A DNA stretch of 64,000 bases from DASWJZ01 sp038211615 (GTDB taxonomy: Bacteria > Pseudomonadota > Alphaproteobacteria > Rhizobiales > Afifellaceae), in the NCBI GenBank assembly GCA_038211615.1, contig JBBQVL010000008.1, forward strand, positions 1 to 64,000, given 5' to 3'. Every line of letters starts with the position of its first letter. Position 1 is the stretch's first letter. Below, in pieces: positions 42,775 to 51,252 of the stretch. Both the position numbers and the translations under genes were made by a program. The notes below the pieces were generated by a model that made no database searches, had not been told where the DNA came from, and saw only the letters and a list, made by a program, of their open reading frames with translations.

Positions 42775-44247
42775 ATGGTGCAGCTCTCTGCAAAGACGCT
42801 GGCCGGCCTGCCGGACTCGGTCGCGAAGCCGCGCTACGATCGCGCGGCGGTGACGCCGGGCATCGTGCATCTCGGCATCGGAGCGTTCCATCGCGCGCAC
42901 CAGGCGGTCTACACCGACACGATCCTCGAGCGCGAGCCCGCCTGGGGGATCATCGGCGCGAGCCTCAAGAGCAGCGCCACCCGCGACGCGCTGCAGCCGC
43001 AGGATTGCCTCTACACGCTGGCGGTCCGCTCCGGAGAGGGGGAGCAACTCCGGGTCATCGGCAGCGTGGTCAGGATCCTCGTCGCGGCCGAGCAGTCGGC
43101 GCGTCTTCTCGCCGCGCTGGTCCATCCCGCCATCCGCATCGTCTCGCTCACCGTCACCGAGAAGGGCTATTGCCACGACCCGGCGACCGGCGCGCTGAAC
43201 GAGGCGCATCCCGATATCGTCCACGACCTCGGCGCGCCCTACGCCCCGCATTCCGTTCCGGGGCTGGTGGTCGAAGCGCTGGCGCGGCGCCGCGCCGCCG
43301 GCGTAAAGCCCTTCACCGTCCTGACCTGCGACAACCTTCCCTCGAACGGCAGCGTGGCAAAGCGCATCCTCGACCGCTTCGCCACGCTCAGAAGCCCGGA
43401 CCTCGGAGCCTTTGTCGCCGGTGAGCTTCTTTGCCCGGCGACGATGGTCGACCGCATCACGCCCGCGACCACCGACGAGGACCGCTCGCGTATCGCCGGC
43501 GCGCTCGGCGCGAGCGACGCCTGGCCGGTGGTGACGGAGCCGTTCTCGCAGTGGGTCATCGAGGACCGTTTTGCCGCGCGGCGGCCGGACTGGGAGGAGG
43601 CGGGAGCCGAGCTGGTGCTCGACGTCGCCCCCTATGAGCAGATGAAACTGCGGCTTCTCAACGGGGCGCATTCAAGCCTCGCGTATCTCGGTTATTTCTC
43701 CGGCTACGAGACGGTCTCCGAAGCGATGGCCAATCCGGCGTTCGACCGCTTCGTGGCCGGGCTGATGCGCGAGGCCACACCGACGCTTGTCGTGCCGCCG
43801 GGCACGGACCTCGAGGCCTACAGGACTGCGCTGATCGGGCGGTTCAAGAACCCGGCGCTGAAGCACCGCACCTGGCAGATCGCCATGGACGGCAGCCAGA
43901 AGCTGCCGCAGCGGCTGCTCGGCACGATCCGCGACTGCCTGCGGCTCGGCGCGCCCTGCGGGCGCCTTGCGCTCGGTGTCGCCGCGTGGATGCGCTACGT
44001 CGCCGGGGTCGACGAGAAGGGCAAGGCGATCGACGTGCGGGACCCGCTCGCGGCGGAATTGCGCAGCATCGCCGACGCCGCCGGGCCCTACGCCAAGCGT
44101 CTGGCGCCGGCGCTGATCGGCGTGGAGTCGATCTTCGGCAGCGATCTTCCCGCCGATCCCCGCTTCGTAGGCTCCGTGACCGAAAAGCTCGACCGCCTCT
44201 TCAAGGCGGGCGCCGCCAAGGCCGTGGCGGAGCTGGACGCGGCCTGA
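42775..44247 (+). CDS. Mannitol dehydrogenase family protein (long-chain polyol dehydrogenase)
   Basis: A 490-residue enzyme of the polyol-specific long-chain dehydrogenase family, which oxidises mannitol, arabinitol, sorbitol or sugar acids with NAD. The N-terminal nucleotide domain shows VHLGIGAFHRAHQAVYTD and LTCDNLPSNG. The catalytic signature K-x4-N-x2-H appears in KLRLLNGAHSSLAYLGY. Length matches the family. It lies outside the LacI operon, on its own promoter, but could share a sugar pathway. Which polyol is used cannot be told. Confidence 0.94.
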   Translation: MVQLSAKTLAGLPDSVAKPRYDRAAVTPGIVHLGIGAFHRAHQAVYTDTILEREPAWGIIGASLKSSATRDALQPQDCLYTLAVRSGEGEQLRVIGSVVRILVAAEQSARLLAALVHPAIRIVSLTVTEKGYCHDPATGALNEAHPDIVHDLGAPYAPHSVPGLVVEALARRRAAGVKPFTVLTCDNLPSNGSVAKRILDRFATLRSPDLGAFVAGELLCPATMVDRITPATTDEDRSRIAGALGASDAWPVVTEPFSQWVIEDRFAARRPDWEEAGAELVLDVAPYEQMKLRLLNGAHSSLAYLGYFSGYETVSEAMANPAFDRFVAGLMREATPTLVVPPGTDLEAYRTALIGRFKNPALKHRTWQIAMDGSQKLPQRLLGTIRDCLRLGAPCGRLALGVAAWMRYVAGVDEKGKAIDVRDPLAAELRSIADAAGPYAKRLAPALIGVESIFGSDLPADPRFVGSVTEKLDRLFKAGAAKAVAELDAA

Positions 44248-44498
44248 GCGCCAGCCTCGGGCAGGGCTGACGACTGGGCAATGGCCGGTGCCATCGCCGC
44301 CACGCGGGCGGGAAGGCCCGTCGGCAGTCTCCCGCCGGCGGGGAGGTCGAAGCTACGCAGCCAGACGAAGAGAGTTCCGGGTTCTCTCCCGGGAACTGGA
44401 GGAGGGGGCGCGCTACTCGGCCCCCAATACGGCTCGCTCCGTCCGCAAGACCCCGACCGCCCCGCCAGGGGGAGGCTGCCTTTGCCGGTGCGGAGTGT

Positions 44499-44882
44499 TC
44501 AGGGCGTGGCTGAGACCCGGCCCCCGTCGAAGGTTGCCCGCGCGTCCGGGTCGGATTGCGGCGGCCGCTTGTTTCCGAACCGCGCGAAGAGGCCGGAGAT
44601 GTCGAGCGTCTGGCGCGAGGCGGCGACTGCCGCGTCGACCACGACACCGCGTTCCACGGCGGCGTAGACAAGGGCATCGGCGATGTCCCGCGTCGAAAAG
44701 CCGGCCGCGGGAAGGCCCCTTACGATCTTGCGCACCTGCCTGGCGAGCGAGAGGGGACTTTCCTCTCTGGCCGCGTCCGATACGGCCCGCCAAATCTCTT
44801 CCTGCACGAGCAGACACTGCTCGACAGGTGCGCCACTTTCCAAGTCTTCTTCGATTACCGGCTTGCTGCGCGCGCGTGACAT
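44499..44882 (-). CDS. Hypothetical protein, 127 residues
   Basis: I do not recognise this protein. ATG 44882 has GGGAGG 6 bases upstream, a strong ribosome site. The sequence looks genuinely coding: acidic N-terminal part (VIEEDLESGAPVEQ), then a run of amphipathic helices (LLVQEEIWRAVSDAAR, SLARQVRKIVRGLPAAGFSTRDIADALVYAAVERG in two stretches) and a polar, probably disordered C-terminus. No signal peptide or membrane helix is present. It is divergent from the P450 gene. The 251 bp on its 3' side hold only imperfect GC-rich inverted repeats. Confidence 0.7.
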   Translation of the reverse strand: MSRARSKPVIEEDLESGAPVEQCLLVQEEIWRAVSDAAREESPLSLARQVRKIVRGLPAAGFSTRDIADALVYAAVERGVVVDAAVAASRQTLDISGLFARFGNKRPPQSDPDARATFDGGRVSATP

Positions 44883-45183
44883 ACGCACCCTCCCAACACA
44901 CACAAGCCCCCTGCCGACGCGAATGCTCTTGTGGAAAATGAGGGAAACTATGGCCGCGACGGGGCCAAACTCGGCCGATCCCCGCGTCCGCCCATCCGTC
45001 GCCACAATTTCGGCGAGCGCAAATCGAATCGCCGGCAAGCGATCCGGTTTGCGTTCGAATGACGTCTCCGCGACCGATACCGACCGGCGTCAGGAAGGTG
45101 GCTGCCTCGTCTGCAGGGACCTCGGCGAATCGCTCGGTCGCGCGCGCCCGGGTGTCCGTTGGCGGGCGCCCGCCTTTCGTGCG
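44883..45183. other. Divergent intergenic region before the P450 gene
   Basis: About 300 bp between the unknown 127-residue gene and the cytochrome P450. The P450 frame is open through it, but no start with a ribosome site or homology-like sequence is visible. I see no convincing promoter, operator or small gene. Confidence 0.4.
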
Positions 45184-46704
45184 ATGGTGACGACAAGGGA
45201 TCGGGGACGAGAGACATTGTCGACCACCGTAGTGCCGCGGCTCCGCGGGTTGGAAGCTTGGCGGTGGTACCTCCGCTTCTATGCCAATCCACTTCGGTGC
45301 CTGAACGAGGCGCGTCGGCAATTGGGGCCGATGATCGTCTTCGAGAACAATCTTCCAGGCCCGCAGGCCGGCGCCCGCTACGTCATGATCTCCGGCGGCG
45401 CCCTCAATCGCGAAGTACTCGGCCGTCCTGCCGATTTCCGCCCGAGCGGCCTGGTGCTGAACGGACCTCCGGGCTCGGCGCTCAGGAGACTGCGCAACGG
45501 TCTTTTCCAGATGAGCGGCGAAACGCACCGCCGCCACCGCCGCCTGATGCGGCCCTCGTTCTCAACCACTTCCGTGGGTTCGACCATCCCTTCGATGGCG
45601 CCGCTGATCGACCGGATCATCGACCGGTGGAAAATCGGCGAGACGCTGGACGTCCTGCAGGAGATGCGCACCCTTTCGAACTGGGTCGCGGCGAAAGTGC
45701 TGTTCGGAAGCGAGGATTTTGAGGCTTCGCTGCATGTCGGAAGCCTGATCGACCGCCTTGCCTCGCTCGACGCAAAGCGGCGCAGATGGGGGATGCTGGA
45801 GTTCAATCTGCCCGGCACGCCCTATCGCCGCGAGTTGCAGCACGCCGAGCTCCTCGAAAAGACCATGCTCGACCTGATCGAGCAGAAGCGCCGCAGCGGC
45901 TCGCTCGGCGACGACGTGCTTTCTCTGCTGATCCGGGCGAAGGATTCCGGTTCCGGGATGAGCGACAGCGATCTCGTCGCCCATTCGGTGGCGCTCTACG
46001 GCGCAAGCTTCGAGACGACCGCGAGCGCCATCGCCTGGACGCTGTTCCTGGTCGCGCAGCATCCGAAGTTCGCGATCCGGCTGCTCGATGAACTGAACGA
46101 CGGGCTGGACGCCTGGCCGCCCGACCCGCGCAAGTTGGAAGAGCTGCCGCTGCTCGATGCGGCCGTGATGGAATCGATGCGCGTCCTGCCGCCCGTGCCG
46201 GTGACGCTCCGCCGCGTCGTCGGTCATGTGGAGCTGGAAGGCGTGAAGCTTGAGCCCGGAAACAAGATCATTTTCAGCCAGTTCCCGACGCACCGCGACC
46301 CGGAGGTCTTTCCGGAGCCGGAAAGGTTCGACCCGTCGCGCTGGCTGCGCCGCCGGCCGGACCCTTACGAGTACATCCCGTTCAGCGTCGGGCCGCGGGT
46401 CTGCCTCGGCGCGTTCTTCGCGGTCACGGAAATCAAGCTTTCCGTCGCGCGCATCCTGCAGAAATACCGGCTGACGGTGGTGCCAGGCACGAAGATCGAT
46501 CCGGTGCTCGATTTCGTCCTGAAGCCGCAGGGCGGGCTGCCCATGACCATCCACGCGCAGGATCGCGCGTTCACAAGGTCGCCGGTGACGGGAAACATCG
46601 GGCAGGCGGTTGATCTCGTTTCGCCCGAGATCGAGCCGATCGCGGCGGGGGTGCACACCCCATCCGCTCGGCGCGAGGAAGAGCGAGCGCCGGTCGAGGC
46701 GTGA
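45184..46704 (+). CDS. Cytochrome P450
   Basis: A 506-residue heme monooxygenase. Visible are the C-helix HRRHRRLMRPSF, the oxygen-activating I-helix GASFETTAS with the acid-alcohol pair ET, the K-helix E-x2-R in ESMRVLPPVP, the PERF-like EPERFDPSRWL and the heme-ligand loop PFSVGPRVCLG with Cys407. All are intact. After the heme domain there is a polar tail of about 50 residues ending ARREEERAPVEA. ATG 45184 lacks a clear ribosome site, so the start is uncertain. No ferredoxin, reductase or biosynthetic partner is adjacent, so electron donor and substrate are unknown. Confidence 0.95.
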   Translation: MVTTRDRGRETLSTTVVPRLRGLEAWRWYLRFYANPLRCLNEARRQLGPMIVFENNLPGPQAGARYVMISGGALNREVLGRPADFRPSGLVLNGPPGSALRRLRNGLFQMSGETHRRHRRLMRPSFSTTSVGSTIPSMAPLIDRIIDRWKIGETLDVLQEMRTLSNWVAAKVLFGSEDFEASLHVGSLIDRLASLDAKRRRWGMLEFNLPGTPYRRELQHAELLEKTMLDLIEQKRRSGSLGDDVLSLLIRAKDSGSGMSDSDLVAHSVALYGASFETTASAIAWTLFLVAQHPKFAIRLLDELNDGLDAWPPDPRKLEELPLLDAAVMESMRVLPPVPVTLRRVVGHVELEGVKLEPGNKIIFSQFPTHRDPEVFPEPERFDPSRWLRRRPDPYEYIPFSVGPRVCLGAFFAVTEIKLSVARILQKYRLTVVPGTKIDPVLDFVLKPQGGLPMTIHAQDRAFTRSPVTGNIGQAVDLVSPEIEPIAAGVHTPSARREEERAPVEA

Positions 46705-46737
46705 GGCGATGGATTCGGGGCGCCGAGGCGCGAATCG

Positions 46738-47136
46738 ATGGCGAATGTGGGCGAATTGACAAAGGCCGCCTCGATTTGGAACCGGGCCTGCTTGGGCGGA
46801 GCTGACGTCCTATTGGCTGGAGATCGAGCCCTCGCGGCGATGCTCATCTTCCACAGCGCTGTGATGAACGGCGGTGTCATGCACGCCGTCGAATGTCTCG
46901 AGACCGAAGCTCTGGTCGCGGCAGAGTTGGGTTACCGTTTTTTTGGGTTCGAGGACGCCGCTCATCTCCTCAGGGAGGTGGAATCCAGATCGAAGTCCGA
47001 CGAAGGTTTGGATTTGGACAGAATTGAAGTCGAAATAGACGAGCGCTATCAGGCAATCATTCCGGATGATTCCACGCTGGTCGATCGGTTCGAAGCGGTG
47101 CTTCGCCAGAGCGCGGGAGAATTCGCACCGGTGTAG
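46738..47136 (+). CDS. Hypothetical protein (DUF4375-like?), 132 residues
   Basis: A 132-residue cytosolic protein. The segment MLIFHSAVMNGGVMHAVECLETEALVAAELGYRFFGF has the MNGG-plus-helix pattern seen in DUF4375/DMP19-type and some immunity-like proteins, but I cannot confirm the family. An acidic C-terminal half follows (SDEGLDLDRIEVEIDERYQA). Base composition is less GC-rich than its neighbours. It lies between the P450 and tRNA-Glu, a common place for acquired genes, although no integrase is present. Confidence 0.65.
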   Translation: MANVGELTKAASIWNRACLGGADVLLAGDRALAAMLIFHSAVMNGGVMHAVECLETEALVAAELGYRFFGFEDAAHLLREVESRSKSDEGLDLDRIEVEIDERYQAIIPDDSTLVDRFEAVLRQSAGEFAPV

Positions 47137-47196
47137 CGGGTCGCCGTGCGGCATCACTCCGCGCCGGCATAAGTTTGCGACTGCGATTGATGCTTT

Positions 47197-47272
47197 TGGT
47201 GCGCCCAAGGGGAATCGAACCCCTGTTTCCGCCGTGAAAGGGCGGCGTCCTGGACCGCTAGACGATGGGCGC
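47197..47272 (-). tRNA. tRNA-Glu (anticodon TTC)
   Basis: Read on the minus strand the gene begins GCGCCCATCGTCTAGCGG, has anticodon stem CCGCC/GGCGG around loop CTTTCAC (anticodon TTC), a T-arm AGGGGTTCGATTCCCCT and acceptor TGGGCGC, followed by discriminator A and an encoded CCA (47199-47197). The acceptor pairs fully (GCGCCCA/TGGGCGC). It reads GAA and GAG codons. Confidence 0.97.
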
Positions 47273-47344
47273 GCTGGCCGGCTTATAGGCGGAGCATTGC
47301 TGCCCCACAAGCCGGCGATCCGGCTCTGATTTGAGCGGGTCGGC

Positions 47345-47785
47345 TTACCACTTGCCGGTGTTCGCCATCGACTTCCACGGTTCGGCCGGCGGCAGGGCCT
47401 CGCCCTTCTGCAGGATCTCGATGGAGATGTTGTCGGGCGAGCGCACGAACGCCATGTTGCCGTCGCGCGGCGGGCGGTTGATCGTCACCCCGGCTTTCTG
47501 CAGCCTGGCGCAGGTGTCGTAGATATTGTCGACCTCGAAGGCGAGGTGGCCGAAATTGCGTCCCTCGCCGTATTTCTCGGGGTCCCAGTTGTGGGTGAGC
47601 TCCAGCAGCGGGGCCTTGTTCGACCTGCCGGACGCTTCGTCTTCCGGCGCGGCGAGGAAGATCAGCGTAAAGCGGCCGGCCTCGCTGGTGTGGCGGCGGA
47701 CTTCCCGCATGCCGAATTTGTTGACGTAGAAATCGAGGGACTGGTCGACGTCGGTGACACGGACCATGGTGTGCAGATATCGCAT
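47345..47785 (-). CDS. Lactoylglutathione lyase / glyoxalase I family protein
   Basis: A 146-residue VOC-fold protein. ATG 47785 is chosen because GGAG lies 7 bases upstream. MRYLHTMVRVTDVDQSLDFYVNKFGM is the classic opening. The likely metal ligands are His5 in YLHTM, Glu in PLLELTHNW, His in FGHLAFEV and Glu in ISIEILQKG. It probably isomerises the methylglyoxal-glutathione hemithioacetal to S-lactoylglutathione. The C-terminal tail LPPAEPWKSMANTGKW is typical of alphaproteobacterial GloA. It is divergent from the sirtuin gene. Confidence 0.94.
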   Translation of the reverse strand: MRYLHTMVRVTDVDQSLDFYVNKFGMREVRRHTSEAGRFTLIFLAAPEDEASGRSNKAPLLELTHNWDPEKYGEGRNFGHLAFEVDNIYDTCARLQKAGVTINRPPRDGNMAFVRSPDNISIEILQKGEALPPAEPWKSMANTGKW

Positions 47786-47850
47786 GTGGTGCTCCTTCAA
47801 TCGGCGGGAGAATGGCTATCGGCGGGAGAACAGGTTTCGGCCGGGACAAT

Positions 47851-48639
47851 ATGGTGCAGGACGCTGAAGGCAACGACGAAATTCAGGCGCTTGCCGGCCT
47901 CCTGGCGCGGGCGGAGCGCGTCGTTGCGCTGACCGGGGCGGGCATCTCGACGGAGTCCGGTATCCCGGATTTTCGCAGCCCCGGCGGCCTCTGGACCCGC
48001 GGGATCAAGCCGATCACCTACGAGGATTTCGTCGCCTCCGAGGAGCTGCGGCTGGAGGACTGGCGGCGGCGCTTCCGGATGAACGAGGATTTCGCCGCCG
48101 CCGCGCCGAACGCCGGGCACCTCGGCCTTGTGGAGCTGATGCGGGAGGGGCGGCTGATCACGCTCGTCACGCAGAACATCGACCGGCTGCACCAGCGCTC
48201 CGGGATTCCCGCCGAGCGGCTGATCGAGATTCACGGCAACTCGTCGGAGGGCCGCTGCATCGACTGCCGCACGCCGATGCCGCTGTCGACAGTCCGCGCC
48301 CGCATCGACGACGGAGCCGCGCCGCGCTGCGCCTGCGGTGGGCTGGTGAAGGCGGCGATCGTCTCCTTCGGCGAGCGCATCCCGGACGAAACCATGCGCC
48401 GGGCGAGCGAGGCCGCGGAGCGCGCCGATCTTTTTCTCGTCGTCGGATCTTCGCTGCAGGTTCAGCCCGCGGCGGCGCTGCCGATGATCGCGAAACGAGC
48501 CGGCGCAACGCTGGCGATCATCAATCGCGATGTCACGCCTCTCGACCGCTTCGCGGACCTCGCCGTGCATCGTCCTATCGGGGCGGTGTTTTCGGCGCTC
48601 TATCCACAGCTTGTTAGCGGCGCGTCCGGCAGTCAGTGA
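47851..48639 (+). CDS. NAD-dependent protein deacylase (Sir2 family)
   Basis: A 262-residue sirtuin that removes acyl groups from lysines using NAD. GAGISTESGIPDFRSP (29-44), TQNIDRLHQRSG, catalytic His128 in EIHGN and the zinc ligands Cys136/139 (CIDC) and Cys160/162 (CACG) are present. The start at 47851 (GGGA 4 bases upstream) is preferred over ATG 47812, which would add 13 residues. It resembles CobB-type sirtuins. No partner acyltransferase is adjacent. Confidence 0.94.
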   Translation: MVQDAEGNDEIQALAGLLARAERVVALTGAGISTESGIPDFRSPGGLWTRGIKPITYEDFVASEELRLEDWRRRFRMNEDFAAAAPNAGHLGLVELMREGRLITLVTQNIDRLHQRSGIPAERLIEIHGNSSEGRCIDCRTPMPLSTVRARIDDGAAPRCACGGLVKAAIVSFGERIPDETMRRASEAAERADLFLVVGSSLQVQPAAALPMIAKRAGATLAIINRDVTPLDRFADLAVHRPIGAVFSALYPQLVSGASGSQ

Positions 48640-48760
48640 GTGTGGCAGAATTGTGAGCCTCGAACTGTGGCAGCAATGCTACGCTGACGTTCGAATCGGG
48701 AAAAGCTGCTCGATGCGGACGCGACAGGAGGCAGCCAACCGGCGAAGATAAAGGGCTCGG

Positions 48761-49351
48761 ATGGAGTCGCATATGGGGGCCAAACCGACCGCCGACGCCA
48801 CGCCCGAACTTACGCCGCTGGACGAGGCTCCGGTCGATCTGATCGAAGTTTCCGGCGTCATCAAATGGTTCGACGTCGCCAAGGGTTACGGTTTCATAAT
48901 TCCCGACAACGGCATGCCTGACGTGCTTCTGCACGTCACTTGCCTGCGTCGTGATGGATTCCAGACGGCCTACGAAGGCGCGCGCGTCGTCGTGGAAGTG
49001 CAGGACAGGCCGAAAGGCCTGCAGGCGTTCCGCGTTGTCTCCATGGACGAGACGACCGCGACGCACCCGGCCCAGATGCCGCCGACCCGGCAGCGCTCGG
49101 CGGTCACGCCGTCGAGCCCGCTCGTCGCCGCCACCGTCAAGTGGTTCAACCGCATGCGCGGCTATGGCTTCGTGACGGAGGGGGAGGGGATGCCCGACAT
49201 CTTCGTCCACATGGAAACGCTGCGGCGCTACGGGATGACGGAGCTGCGGCCCGGCCAGGTCGTGCTGGTGCGCTACGGCGAAGGCATCAAGGGGCGCACA
49301 GCCGCCGAAATCCGGCCCCATTCGGGTGGCCAGCTTCCGGCGTCGCACTGA
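48761..49351 (+). CDS. Cold-shock protein with two CSD domains
   Basis: A 196-residue protein with two cold-shock domains joined by a Thr/Pro-rich linker. Domain 1 (about 30-95) has IKWFDVAKGYGFI and VLLHV. Domain 2 (about 122-188) has VKWFNRMRGYGFV and IFVHM. These are the RNP1 and RNP2 nucleic-acid-binding motifs. The N-terminal 28 residues are acidic and flexible. Two-domain CSPs are common in Alphaproteobacteria and act as RNA chaperones or stationary-phase regulators. An alternative start is ATG 48773 with GGAG upstream. Confidence 0.95.
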   Translation: MESHMGAKPTADATPELTPLDEAPVDLIEVSGVIKWFDVAKGYGFIIPDNGMPDVLLHVTCLRRDGFQTAYEGARVVVEVQDRPKGLQAFRVVSMDETTATHPAQMPPTRQRSAVTPSSPLVAATVKWFNRMRGYGFVTEGEGMPDIFVHMETLRRYGMTELRPGQVVLVRYGEGIKGRTAAEIRPHSGGQLPASH

Positions 49352-49368
49352 GTTTCCCGGCCACGGCC

Positions 49369-49836
49369 ATGCATTTCGTGAAACCCGCCGCAATCGCGGC
49401 GCTGCTCTTCGTCGCCGCCGTTCCCGCTGCGCGCGTCGCTGCGCAGACCGCCGGACCGCGCGAGGAATTGACCGTTACGACATCCGCCGGCCCGCACGAA
49501 TTGCAGGTCGAGATCGCCAATGACGACCGCGAAAGGTCGTTCGGCCTGATGTTCCGGCGGTCGATGGGCGCGGACGAGGGGATGCTGTTCGATTTCGGCG
49601 CCGAAGAGCCCGCAAGCTTCTGGATGCGGAATACCTACATCCCGCTCGACATGCTGTTCATCGAGGCCGACGGCACGATCGAATCGATCGCCGAGCGGAC
49701 CACGCCGCTCTCCGACAAGTCGGTCAGCTCGAAGGGTCCGGTGCGCTACGTGCTGGAGATCAATGGCGGGCGCAGCGACAGCCTCGGAATAGCGCCGGGC
49801 GACAAGATATCGGGGCCGGCGCTAGAGGCGCACTGA
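49369..49836 (+). CDS. DUF192 exported protein
   Basis: A 155-residue protein with a signal peptide (AAIAALLFVAAVPAARVAAQ) and a DUF192 domain: ELQVEIANDDRERSFGLMFRRSM, GMLFDF, SFWMRNTYIPLDMLFIEADG and YVLEINGG. The family is small, secreted and of unknown function. It follows the cold-shock gene by 17 bp, as in many alphaproteobacteria, so the two are probably co-transcribed. Confidence 0.92.
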   Translation: MHFVKPAAIAALLFVAAVPAARVAAQTAGPREELTVTTSAGPHELQVEIANDDRERSFGLMFRRSMGADEGMLFDFGAEEPASFWMRNTYIPLDMLFIEADGTIESIAERTTPLSDKSVSSKGPVRYVLEINGGRSDSLGIAPGDKISGPALEAH

Positions 49837-49869
49837 ACGGCGGGATTAACGCCAAGTCCCGGCTGGGCG

Positions 49870-50085
49870 TCAGCCGCCCACCTTTTCCTTGGCGGAAGTC
49901 GGCATCGTTTCCGCGCTGGAGCGGTTGATCGTCTTCGGGTCGGAATCGTCCTCGGCCATGCCCTTCTTGAAGCTCTTGATGCCCTGGGCGAGGTCGCCCA
50001 TCAGCCCCGAGATCTTCCCCTTGCCGAAGAGGAGCACGACGATCGCGCCGATGATGGCGAGCTTCCAGATACTGAGACCAAGCAC
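49870..50085 (-). CDS. tatA: Sec-independent translocase subunit TatA
   Basis: A 71-residue protein with one N-terminal membrane helix, the hinge FGKGK, the amphipathic helix ISGLMGDLAQGIKSFKKGM and an acidic tail. The start is GTG 50085, fixed by GGAGG 5 bases upstream; the ATG at 50097 precedes that ribosome site. TatA oligomers form the pore of the twin-arginine pathway for folded proteins. tatB and tatC are not adjacent, which is unusual: the gene is alone and convergent with the DUF192 gene. Confidence 0.93.
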   Translation of the reverse strand: MLGLSIWKLAIIGAIVVLLFGKGKISGLMGDLAQGIKSFKKGMAEDDSDPKTINRSSAETMPTSAKEKVGG

Positions 50086-50367
50086 GTGAACCTCCATTCG
50101 CTCTCGCTATTCGCACGCAGCGGAGCGGACCCGACTTCGCTTCAATCCTAGCATTTTTTTCGGGACGGGCGCGACCGGCTTCTTAAGGCTGAGGCGAACG
50201 AGCCCGCGAACGCCATGCTTTCGCCCGGATTCGACATCCCAATCGACAATTGGTAAAGAATCCGTGTCTAAGTGTCTTTGCCGCCTTAGGGGTTTGGTAA
50301 CCACGATTGTTAATTTTCATCGGTCGAGCGCGCCTGAGATTCTCGGACGCGGGACTTAACGGCCGAG

Positions 50368-51156
50368 ATGAGTGGGGGTAGTGCGATTATAGAGCGTGTT
50401 TCGATCGGGCGCGTGCGTTCTCTTACCAAGCGCGCCATCGTAGCCGCCGCTCTCTGCGGCCTGCTCGGAGCATGCTCCGTGAACGGCGGGCCGGGGCGCC
50501 CGTCCTTGTTCTCGTCGATCATCCAGAAAAGCCCGCCCCGCGCCTCCGAGGAACGGATGGCGATGGCGGACTTTGTGCCGCTCTCGAGAGCAGGGACTTT
50601 CGTCGCCGCCGACGCGGCGAGGGGTCAGATCCTCGACTCGGACGGCTCCGGCTACGACCATGTCGGGATGGCCTCCTGGTATGGCGGAAAATTCCACGGC
50701 CGGCGGACGGCGGACGGCGAGGTTTTCGACCGCGGCGAACTCACTGCGGCGCATCTTTCCCTGCCGATGCCGAGCTATGTGCGGGTGACAAATCTCGCAA
50801 ATAACCGTTCCATCGTGCTGCGGGTGAACGACCGCGGGCCTTATTCCGGCAACCGCATGATCGATGTCTCCGAAAGGGCCGCTGAGCTGCTGGCATTCCA
50901 TCGCAGCGGGAGCACCAAGGTTCGCGTGCAATACATTTCCGCGGCTCCGCGCTCCGGCGATGACAGCGCGATACTGCTTGCCTCCTATCGCGGGCCGACC
51001 CTGCCGGTCACACAGGCGGTGGCCTTCGTCCAGCCGGAGGACCCGGGGGCGCAGACCGGCGCGGCGGCGGCGCTGCTGCGCATCAGCCAGCGCGCCTCGG
51101 CGAGCAACCGCATCCTCATGGCCTTCGCAGCCGCGGGCGTGACGGAGGAGGAGTAG
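50368..51156 (+). CDS. rlpA: Septal ring lytic transglycosylase RlpA family lipoprotein
   Basis: A 262-residue lipoprotein with signal and lipobox LLGAC. The double-psi beta-barrel domain contains GMASWYGGKFHGRRTADGEVFD, TAAHLSLPM, VRVTNLANNRSIVLRVNDRGPY and RMIDVSERAAELL. In Pseudomonas RlpA cleaves peptidoglycan glycan strands lacking stem peptides. The usual C-terminal SPOR domain is absent; instead there is a low-complexity Ala-rich tail, so septal targeting may differ. It lies 96 bp upstream of a D,D-carboxypeptidase gene. Confidence 0.93.
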   Translation: MSGGSAIIERVSIGRVRSLTKRAIVAAALCGLLGACSVNGGPGRPSLFSSIIQKSPPRASEERMAMADFVPLSRAGTFVAADAARGQILDSDGSGYDHVGMASWYGGKFHGRRTADGEVFDRGELTAAHLSLPMPSYVRVTNLANNRSIVLRVNDRGPYSGNRMIDVSERAAELLAFHRSGSTKVRVQYISAAPRSGDDSAILLASYRGPTLPVTQAVAFVQPEDPGAQTGAAAALLRISQRASASNRILMAFAAAGVTEEE

Positions 51157-51252
51157 GGCCACCCGCTGCCCGGCCCGCATTTGCGCGGGCGCTTGATTCC
51201 GCCACGGTCGGCACGTCATATGCGACCGAAGCGCGGGGGCCGGTGACCGGCG

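Noticed and set aside
44281..44667. Plus-strand frame of 128 codons before the P450
   Set aside because: No ribosome site, low-complexity translation, and it overlaps the better supported minus-strand 127-aa gene.
50107..50304. Minus-strand frame of 65 codons upstream of tatA
   Set aside because: No ribosome site or recognisable pattern; the region is more likely the tatA/rlpA promoter area.
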